A stretch of DNA of 49,806 bases from Hypsibius dujardini. Lineage: Eukaryota; Tardigrada; Eutardigrada; Parachela; Hypsibiidae. The DNA lies in NCBI GenBank assembly GCA_001579985.1, contig LRSR01007099.1, positions 1 to 49,806 of the forward strand, written 5' to 3'. Under the pieces are notes generated by a model. That model had not been told where the DNA came from. It saw only the letters and a program-made list of their open reading frames with translations, and did no database searches. Below, one piece after another: positions 41,887 through 49,806 of this stretch. Numbering within the stretch: position 1 is the stretch's first letter; the number at the start of each line of letters is the position of its first letter. Both the position numbers and the translations under genes were made by a program.

Positions 41887-42303
41887 CTAATTTTTCGTAA
41901 GGTTGGACTGGGATAAATCCTTCAGGACAGCCATTGCCCTTGCGGCTTGGATCTTTGGGACGAAGATATGGTCGTGATAGAAAGCAGCCACGACGTTGCA
42001 ACTGATGCCCGCGTCTCCCAGAGCGGCGGAGAAGGCAGCCGTCAATCCTACGGCGGCGAGGGACGAGTGGACGGTTAATGAGATCCAAGCCATCACTTCT
42101 CTGGACGGATTCGGAAGATTAAGACGGTCCGCGACGGATTTCTCAAGGATCAGTGTGACGCCTTCCGCTTCTCGGAAAAAACATAGTGCGTCGGTGAGCT
42201 CGACGGAGCTGGGATCGTGGACGACGCAGTAGACGTAGTCGCCAACGTGTAGTTCGGGTTTCATGCCGCCCAACAACGCCTGCAGATCCGTTTCTCCAGC
42301 CAT
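41887..42303 (-). CDS. ACT_3-type (COG3602/DUF2241) protein, possible horizontal transfer
   Basis: A compact, intronless frame of 138 aa on the minus strand. It starts MAGETDLQALLGGMKPEL and includes VGDYVYCVVHD, FFREAEGVTLILE, ISLTVHSSLAAVGLTAA and AGISCNVVAAFYHDHIFVP. These motifs and the length match the bacterial ACT_3 family, best known from bacteria and of unknown function; ACT domains generally bind small ligands such as amino acids. An in-frame Met 12 codons upstream (42339) exists, but family proteins start at M-x-G-x-TDL, so I choose 42303. The lack of introns among intron-rich neighbours and the bacterial character suggest horizontal acquisition. Contamination is unlikely because foldback and piggyBac-like repeats found elsewhere in the window flank it closely on both sides. 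Confidence 0.8.
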   Translation of the reverse strand: MAGETDLQALLGGMKPELHVGDYVYCVVHDPSSVELTDALCFFREAEGVTLILEKSVADRLNLPNPSREVMAWISLTVHSSLAAVGLTAAFSAALGDAGISCNVVAAFYHDHIFVPKIQAARAMAVLKDLSQSNLTKN

Positions 42304-42718
42304 TACGAGCGCGCAGTTAGCCGAAATAGAGAAAGGCAAAAGTTAAAGATAAACAGACGACGTTTTTATGGAAAATCATCATCGGCTGTTTCTAATCGTA
42401 ACACATGCAGTTTTGTTTGCACAGGTTTACATGTTACATAAGCGTACGGTATGTATCAGTTGGTGGTGGTGGTGGTGGTGAGATAGGAAACAAGAGTTCG
42501 ATATAATATCGTCTCGGTTTGACACCCAGCATCACCTACATCTACCGCCTGCTGGCGAATCAGTGTAACTTTTTCTGTCATAATATTAAGTGTAATGGGT
42601 AATTATACCAGGATGCATATGTAAAAACGAAACATTTTTGAACCAAGTTTCGCGCAGGTTTTCAGACTTCTGGAAACAGTGTACGATTATTATACCAATA
42701 GTATACCATTCTGTGGCA
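42304..42718. other. upstream flank of the ACT_3-type gene
   Basis: No gene is seen. It contains a short (GGT)n run at 42460-42481. Confidence 0.5.
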
Positions 42719-43296
42719 TTAACCTTCTGGTTGCCGGGTGTTTTAGGTATACGGGTAGTGCTGGGTCAGCCAAAGTTGGCTTAAATAGGGAAAGTACCTA
42801 ACTTGTATGGTTAACATGACAAGGGTTCATTTGGCACTTTCCCTGCCCGGTTAGTGCCGTACCGCCAGACGGCGCTGTTGCGCCTCCACACAACAACCTG
42901 ACAACAGCTGACATTTTGCCAATAGGGAATCAAAACATCTTCCTAGTGAGTTCAATTTTTTCATTCCGCTCTCGATTGCTTGTTTATTTCATTTTCAACT
43001 GGATTTCATTGGTATGGTCGTTGGCTAGGACCCTTTTTAATTTCGAAGCCCGGAATTTTTTTTTCAGCACGCACCGCAAGTTAGTATACATGCCATTTAT
43101 GTTTAAGCCAAGTTTGGCTTAATGAGTTCTCACCACTTCCGAAAGATTTTTTCAGAAGTTGTTTTTACTTTATATTTTACGGTTTTGTTAGAGGATCAAA
43201 GCAAAAAGTATCAAAAAAGTGCAAATGCTCGATGAGCAAATGGAGTTTGAAGGAAGAATTAAGCCAGTGTAAGCTGACCGGCACTCAGAGGGTTAA
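42719..43296. mobile_element. piggyBac-like non-autonomous transposon, copy 2
   Basis: A 570-bp element (42723-43292) between TTAA duplications, in the same orientation as copy 1 at 1429-2000 and closely similar along its whole length. The left end reads CCTTCTGGTTGCCGG (one change in the first bases) and the right end CCGGCACTCAGAGGG. Confidence 0.85.
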
Positions 43297-44183
43297 AACA
43301 ATACAGTCAGCCCCAGGAAAAACTCTGCTCACGTGACTTTTGCTGTTTAAACTGGCCGAAAACTCCGTCCTAAATTGGACCGTTTCTGTGCGACCAATCA
43401 GAACATGCAGTGTATACTTAATGCATAATCATATATCATATTTCGAATCAAAACGCGAGCAGGCAAGCAATAAAAAAGTAAAATGACAAAATAAAAATTT
43501 GAACAATACAAACCTTGAGAGAAAAATAAATTCGGAACCGAAATTCAAATTTAAACATCACAAACATTTTGAAAAACAGAGTTAACAACTAGAATTTAAA
43601 GCGTTAAACCTCAATACCCCTATCGAAATCCAGAATTCTGCATAACTTTCTGCCGCAAAGTGTGAACTGCCATTGCTAATTCACTTTCCTTTCACCATAT
43701 TTAAATCAATTTTCACTAAATCAGCCAATCAAGAGCAATAGCAGCAACAGAAAACAGCAGTCATGAAAAGCTGATGAAAACTCGAATTCGGTCATTTTGG
43801 GCAGTTTCCCTGTGATTAAGTCATCAGTTGTTGGAGTCCTATACAAAGGTAAACTGCTATTTGCTTTTTGAAATCGCGAGATAAGCTAATTTTTGGTGGG
43901 CCACTCGGTCCACCTACAACTCTTAATATCGAAGACATTCTATTGACACACTTGTCGCACCTCATCTCTCTCTATGCGCAAAAAGTCTATGTTGTGCAAG
44001 CGGAGTTTTTCTTGGGGCTGACTGTCACAATCAACAGGAAATACCGAACTTTTAGTCCTCTGATCATGAGGTACGATGTTTTGGAGTATTTATTCTCTTT
44101 ATCTAAAATTAATAGTTTCAAATATGAAATCCGTGATCCCTCATTTCAAATTTAATGAATATATATATAAATATATATCTATA
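43297..44183. other. intergenic, no gene seen
   Basis: AT-rich. The open frame at 43868-44155 has no recognisable motif. Confidence 0.45.
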
Positions 44184-44338
44184 TACTGTACTGCCGCGAT
44201 TAAACCGGTCACTTTAGCCGCGCCCGTCACACGCGCCTGTGTGTTGAGTGAGCACACACACTCACACATTCACACTCACACAGGTCGAATGCGCTGCCCG
44301 GGGAAAAAAGTGACCCATTTAATCGCGGCAGTACAGTA
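44184..44338. mobile_element. TA-flanked MITE with CA-rich centre
   Basis: A 151-bp element (44186-44336). The left end reads CTGTACTGCCGCGATTAAAC and the right end ATTTAATCGCGGCAGTACAG, which is an inverted copy. AAAGTGACC-type inner parts also pair. The centre is a CACACACTCACA run. The flanks are TA/TA. Confidence 0.85.
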
Positions 44339-44382
44339 TATAACATGATAATAACATAGATTATAATACATATATGAGTATG

Positions 44383-45122
44383 TTAACTTACTCGAGAAGG
44401 TTACGGGATTTGACCTCCAGATCGGAATGGTTTCCACAAATGCCTGTCCATATATCATGACACAATCACATCCCCAGTTTCAGAAAAAAATAAGGAAGTA
44501 AAAAACTCCCGTACCACTTATGTGCTATCGCTCGGGGCTTGATTGATTGATTCATCAGCCATGTTTCCGAAGTTTCAGTTTATTGATCCCAACCGCTGTA
44601 AAAATATCGTTTTTTGGAAAATGTTTGATTCCACGAATTTTGACACCTGTCCACTCCAAATTCGATTTTAAATCGATTGGCATCAGCAGAGTATTTTTTG
44701 GATGCCAGGGGGCGGAACTACGGGTAATTTCTGCAAAGTCATTCGGAAGCCTAGATTGAAACTAGCCATCTCTCTGCCTCCTGGCATCGAAAAAATATTC
44801 TGCTGATGCCAATCGATTTCAAATCTGATTTGAAGTAGAGGGTGTCAAAAATTGTGGAATCAAACATTTTCCAAAAAACGATATTTTTACAGCGATTGGG
44901 ATCAATAAACTGAAACTTCGGAAACATGGCTGAGAAATCAATCAATCAAGCCCCAGGCGATAGCACATAAGTGGTACGGGAGTTTTTTCTTCCTTATTTT
45001 TTTCTGAAACCGCAGATGTGATTGCAGCCCCGAGACCTCAATGTTAAATCATGATATGTAGACAGGTATTTGTGAAAAAAAACCATTCTGATCTGGAGGT
45101 CAAATCCCGTAACGTTTCCTAG
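44383..45122. repeat. very long palindrome (foldback element), arms about 350 bp
   Basis: The left arm runs from about 44383 to 44745 and the right arm from about 44755 to 45122. Matching blocks from outside inwards are GATTTGACCTCCAGATC with GATCTGGAGGTCAAATC, AAAACTCCCGTACCACTTA with TAAGTGGTACGGGAGTTTT, GCCATGTTTCCGAAGTTTCA with TGAAACTTCGGAAACATGGC, and AATCGATTGGCATCAGCAGA with CTGCTGATGCCAATCGATTT. The spacer is only about 10-20 nt. The apex carries the GGGGGCGGAACTACGGG core. Confidence 0.9.
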
Positions 45123-45814
45123 TTAGTTTAAATTAAATATAATGGATATATATATATATAACGTAAAATTAACACACAAAATGCATAATGTAATAATAAT
45201 AATATAATATATATATGAATAGGTGTACTCGTTTTAAAATATATGTAATGAATATATAAATATATATATATATATTACGTAAAAATAACATAAAGTATTA
45301 CATAATAATAATATATATATAATATAAGTATGTGTGCAGTATATATTTTCATAAAATAAAATGTTTGCTGTTCCATTTCAAACCAAGGCGTCTTAAGAAG
45401 CAAATCAACCTTACCCACTGATATATTCCACACCCGTATTAGTTTATGGCATTGCTTTTGCTACAGGAGACATGATCTTGCTGCTGAAGAACGCATACTT
45501 GTTCGACGGAAAGAAAAAGTCAAGTCCAAAAGAAGTTATCCTGGTTTTTCGTTTGTATAGATACTATTTATTCCAACGTCTATATGTGTCACTACTTCAG
45601 TATATAATCTAAAACCCCTTAATGTAACAGGTGGCAGACTCAGCCAGAGTCCGATGAATGGCTATTAACAAGCAAGCATCTACGAAGCGACAAATTCCAA
45701 TTTCAATGATCATTATTGGCAGAGTCGCTATAGTCGGCAAACGTTCTGGCTGAAACAGCACAGTGAATGCTACTTGAAGTGAAACCTATGGCCTCTATTA
45801 GAGGCTCTTTTAGG
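45123..45814. other. AT-rich intergenic DNA
   Basis: TATATA-rich low-complexity sequence at 45140-45350, then 450 bp without recognisable features. Confidence 0.5.
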
Positions 45815-46295
45815 GTCCTTACAGATCAGAACCAGATCCCATCACGGTAGGACCAGGGGTTGAGCATAGGGGCAAAATGAATTTTTTTCAATATTGGACC
45901 CAAAATCCGGCCTCTTGTTCCTAATTATTTTGAAACTTATGGGAGCGGGGGGGGGGTTCTGATTTCCAAAGGGCCCCCGGGATTTCAAAACATTTAAAAA
46001 AAATCTGTTTTTCGTTCAAATTTGAGATTTGTTGAAATTTAATATAAGCTCCCTATTGATGAGTACAGAACGGGAGTTCAAAACATTCAAGAACGGTCCA
46101 AATTTGATGAAAAACTGACGTTTTGAAATCCCATGGGGCTCTGAAAATTCGACCCCCTTACCCTCAGAAGTTTCAAAATGATCAGGAAAAAGAGGCCGAA
46201 TTTGGGGTTCAATCTGGAAAAAAGCATTTTGCATCTTTGCCCCCCATGACCCTACCATGAGGGATCCTGGTTCCGACCTGTAACGACCCTAAACG
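45815..46295. repeat. long foldback element without the GGCGGAGCT core
   Basis: Imperfect arms of about 220 bp around 46040-46075. The left outer part reads TAGGGTCCTTACAGATCAGA and the right outer part reads GGTTCCGACCTGTAACGACC. Inner blocks pair across GGGATTTCAAAACATT and GACGTTTTGAAATCCC. The TTTTGAAATCC/CTCTGAAAATT end motif is shared with the foldbacks at 15575 and 21310. Confidence 0.75.
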
Positions 46296-47039
46296 AGTCT
46301 CTGAATTATTATCTTTAATGAGAAGCATAGCTAGTGGTATATGTACATGTATGAATGAGTAGGGCCTTCTCCCACAATACGGCCTTCAATTTTCTCGCAC
46401 CGAAAAGTCCATTGCAGTTTGACGCACGCGATTCCTTGATGACAAGGCACGGATGTTAGTACCAAAGTAAGAAGAAATCGCAAAGAAGCACCCGGAGTAG
46501 TTATACACCCTCTCATTGGGACTGACCTGATATAACATACATTTTTATTCTTTATTTTTTTGCGCAAGCCTCTTATAATTGCAAGAAGCGCGTGCCGTAT
46601 CTTCAATAATGTGACGTGAACCGCTCTCACGCATCCATATACATGCATGTATGCATGTGTGCATGCAATGGATTACAATTGTATATCTAACCCTTCATCA
46701 AGATATTCTGTTTCGGATTGTGCTCAAATTTTGACTGAGAAAATACAATTTCTCTGTTTATCTATTCTATTCTATCAGTTCACTACTGGCGAGTAATTTA
46801 CTGCCAAGTAATTCAATAGCAGATAGTGCAAAATTTAATTACGAATTTTGTAATTGCTTTTTGGAGCACCGGAATGTAAAATTATGCCTTCGCATAACAA
46901 ATCTATACGACATTTGTTATTGTGGATGATTTTGAAGCAATTACAGAAGTCAATTCATCGCGTCTCAATATTGGCGCTGCAATCATTTTATTTATTCATT
47001 TTTCCTTTGTAAATTATACTAGGTCTGTTTGTCAAGATA
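46296..47039. other. upstream flank of the receptor gene
   Basis: No gene is seen. Presumed promoter region of the receptor-like gene that starts at 47040. Confidence 0.4.
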
Positions 47040-49806
47040 ATGTGGTTTGGCCATATTTCACTGCCAGTCTTGTTGGTTCTCCCCACATGGACAGCATCTT
47101 CGACGGTGCAGGAGGTCCAGGTCGTCACTGTCATTTTTGGAGACGCGTTAGCCAACGGTTATACCATCCAAAGTCCGGCATACAATGTGGCGTTTCGACA
47201 GGCGCGTCTGCAGTATCCAGATGCCCTAGCGAACGTCACCCGTCATTCGATTTACATGCCGGGTACCTTCAGCTGTCAAGAGTCCGCGGCATTGGTGCCC
47301 CTGCTGGCAATGGACCTTCAAGACGCCATTGAGCGGCACCACGGATTGTCCGTCCTCATTAGTCCAGGTGGGTGAAAAGAAGATCCACCCCTATAAGAGC
47401 GCATGATTATTACCTTGGTAGTTCGAAAGTCTATATTGTCACAAGAAAATGTTTAATTGCACGAGGAATAATATTACACAATATTAATTATTCTTCAGTA
47501 TATTATTAATTATATTTTTATACATATTGCCTTATATTCTAATATATTACTTATGTTTACATTATAGTTTTATATATATTACATTACATCATATTATATT
47601 ACATTATATTATACATATATTATACATATTATATTATATTATTAACTACTTTTTTACATATATTGTATTGTACGTTTTACATATTAATAATAATAATAAT
47701 AGTTTAATTAAATTGATATTAATAGTATCAATATTGCTTCAGTGTGGCAAAAATACGGGGTCTCACGAACATGAAAAGTAGAATTACTGCGATAATTTGC
47801 ATCTCCCTCAATTGAAGCTTGAAATCATCTTTCTCTTTTACTGTGCACAGGCTGCAGTTTGGAAGTTGCTAACTTGGGCGATTTCGCAAGGGGTAAGTAA
47901 GAAAACAGCATATGGAGCGACTTATTTTGATATTAGAAATAAAATATTTGGTATTTATAAATTAATGATTCGTTTAAGACGAAATATGGTATTTACTTGG
48001 AACAATAAATTGTATTGATTCAGAGTGGAATGTTCCTCTGTTGGCGATGTAAGTGAAAATTATTTTCTTGTCTACCGAAAATTATAGTACAACTTATTGA
48101 TCAGTCATATCACCGTTCAGTGTAGCCGGGGACGCATCCTTGAAAAATATCGAACGTTTCCCCACCGTCGTGAGCTTCGCATCGTCCGACCACAATAGCT
48201 TGGTGGAGGCCACGCTCCGGTTGTTGGAGCTCCACGCATGGAGCACCGTCACGCTGCTCTGCGACGATTTGACGCCGGGAACCCTCGGCGGGTTCTCAGC
48301 GGCTGCGTGTCGAGCCCTAACGGCCGGACTGGCGCAGAACTACCCAAAGTTCACGCCGAACATCCGGCACTTCAATTGGCAAAGCGCGGGGATGAATCAG
48401 ACCGACCTGATTGCAAACATGCTGGAACGAACGCAGACAGAAAGTCGAGGTACCGAGCTTGGTTGTTAATTACAAGCGCAAGACAACAGAAAAGTGAGAT
48501 TTAACTGCTGACTAGTACTTTGTCATAGTTATCGTCATTTTCGCCGCGACGGCAGTGCTGCTGAGACGGATTCTCATCGTAGCCCATCGATGTGGAATGA
48601 GCCAAGGCGACTACGTAAGACAACGACCCTCGTTATAGTAATGCTTGTGGCTAGTTTTGATGGACTGTATCTCAAACCTACGGAGGACGGAGCGATAATC
48701 TAAATGCGCAACGAAGGACTAGGAAGGTCACCGCAAAGCAGAGCAGAGCAAAGGGCTGGTTTTGCTGTGCGCAAAATCAGTCGCGGTGATGACTGCCTTG
48801 ACGAAAAATTCGATAGAGACACGAATGGCGGGAGGGTTTAATGGTGAGACAAAACGATTCACAGGAGGCTTGTGACAAAGAGACAGATTATTGGCTGCAA
48901 AACAATGTCCGGCCGTTCGCCCACCCGTCTCGCCGTTGGTCTCGCCGTTTCTGTTTTTGTTGCCGTCGGTCTTGCCGTCTCTGTCCATCCGTCTGTCTCG
49001 CCGACTCTGTCAGTTGTTCTTGCTCATGCCACTACCTAACCATCTATGAATTTGAGTCGCCTCGCCAGTCACCTCCTTTACAGCAGAACTGAACCTTGAC
49101 GCGCTGTACTGAGCAGCTGTCCACCCTAACCGACTATCGCTTAGTCATAGTCTAAGAATAAGCGAAACCAACCGATTTGCTTAATCCGAAGACCTTTCCT
49201 TATATCATGGTGACTTTCGACTTTTCTGTATTGCGTTCTGGCTTTCGGCCGTCAGTCGTAGCGCCTAATGTTCGCCCGTCGGCGGACCGTCTCCTTCACT
49301 GCGTCGTCAGTCCGTCTTCGGTAAATTTGTCTTTATCCCTTAGCTAATGTATCGGTCCGTCACTCCGTCTGTCGTTCAGCCCTCTCGTGCTATCGGTACT
49401 TTTGGGATTGATGTTTCTGACAGAACGGTTGACTTCACAGTTAACTGTTCCGTCCGCCACCTGCGTACCTTTAATCCGACCGTCCGTCTATAGGTTTTCC
49501 TGACACTCATTCCGCCGAAAGCACCGGCACTGGGTACCGTGGACTGGCGCTTCGGCGATGCAGAAGACCAGGTTCGCGCCTGATCCAGACAAATCTTACT
49601 TTTAATACTGTAACCTGACGCCATCTCTTGTGTGTGGAAAGTATAGGTGGCATTTGTGGCCTTTCAATCGCTGATCGTAATCCACAACCCCAACGCCAAT
49701 TGGGGGGCCATTCCAGATGTGCTGCAGGAAATTGCCAATGAAACGGAATCGATTTACAACAGAACACTCACCGCAGAACAGTTTGTAGGTGCCTGAAGTT
49801 CCGACT
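47040..49806 (+). CDS. receptor guanylyl cyclase-like gene, 5' part (ANF-receptor ectodomain), partial
   Basis: Exons 47040-47367, 47851-47892, 48024-48048, 48121-48449, 48529-48614, 49494-49571 and 49647-49784 join in frame. A signal peptide (LPVLLVLPTWTASS) is followed by a periplasmic-binding-like ANF-receptor fold. Landmarks are SPGCSLEVANLGDFAR, EWNVPLLA, a TVVSFASSD strand, the HAWSTVTLLCDD strand, HFNWQSAG, VIVIFAATAVLLRRIL, and CGMSQGDYVFL. The last exon reads FVAFQSLIVIHNPNANW, with NET and NRT glycosylation sites. In this family the ectodomain binds a peptide and a cytoplasmic cyclase makes cGMP. The transmembrane, kinase-homology and cyclase parts would lie beyond the window, so the cyclase assignment is inferred. 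An ANF-receptor orphan without cyclase is the alternative. Exon 3 is only 25 nt. The long intron before 49494 holds degenerate YCGTCT repeats (48930-49020, 49255-49380). Confidence 0.75.

Overview
This is a eukaryotic, almost certainly animal, nuclear window. Genes are split by many canonical GT-AG introns, intergenic DNA is AT-rich, and microsatellites and small DNA transposons are common. A chitin-binding domain ending in CDWFFNVDC, a catalytically altered GH18 chitinase-like protein and Dual-oxidase/peroxidasin-type heme peroxidases point to an ecdysozoan, most likely a panarthropod (arthropod or tardigrade grade). The sequence alone does not let me name the species. All gene models are manual: I joined exons by splice sites, by reading phase and by comparing the three paralogous peroxidase genes with each other.

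Layout. 0-2.7 kb: piggyBac-like non-autonomous element and a foldback repeat. 2.7-3.3 kb: a single-exon neurotrophin-like growth factor (+). 3.3-7.4 kb: no gene, but a hAT-like element nested in a foldback repeat. 7.5-7.75 kb: a small secreted LysM protein (-). 9.2-14.3 kb: heme peroxidase A (+), decaying or catalytically altered. 15.0-17.4 kb: secreted chitin-binding protein (+). 18.5-24.5 kb: heme peroxidase B (+), intact, 19 exons, 815 aa. 25.1-28.2 kb: secreted GH18 chitinase-like protein (+) with a disrupted catalytic motif. 28.5-28.9 kb: degenerate minisatellite. 29.4-30.4 kb: Tyr/Pro-rich YVAP-repeat secreted protein (-). 31.9-32.5 kb: fragment of a peroxidase pseudogene. 33.3-39.4 kb: heme peroxidase C (+), intact, 829 aa. 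40.6-40.9 kb: two terminal exons of a peroxidase pseudogene. 41.9-42.3 kb: a compact ACT_3-type (COG3602) ORF of bacterial character (-). 42.7-43.3 kb: second piggyBac-like copy. 44.2-46.3 kb: MITE and two very long palindromes. 47.0 kb to the end: 5' exons of a receptor guanylyl cyclase-like (ANF-receptor ectodomain) gene that runs off the window.

How the genes may work together (inference): seven or eight neighbouring loci encode secreted proteins that bind chitin (CBM14, GH18-like lectin, LysM), that can oxidise tyrosine (heme peroxidases) or that are tyrosine-rich and repetitive (YVAP protein). This would fit a local cluster for building and cross-linking a chitinous extracellular matrix. 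The peroxidase family has expanded here by tandem duplication, with two good copies, one compromised copy and two broken fragments that flank copy C between long direct repeats.

The strongest leads are the frame-preserving loss of the catalytic-Arg exons in peroxidase A, the conserved 24/15/23-nt microexons, the family of long foldback elements sharing one core motif, the hAT-in-foldback nesting with a perfect 8-bp target duplication, and peroxidase C sitting between the two halves of a broken paralog.
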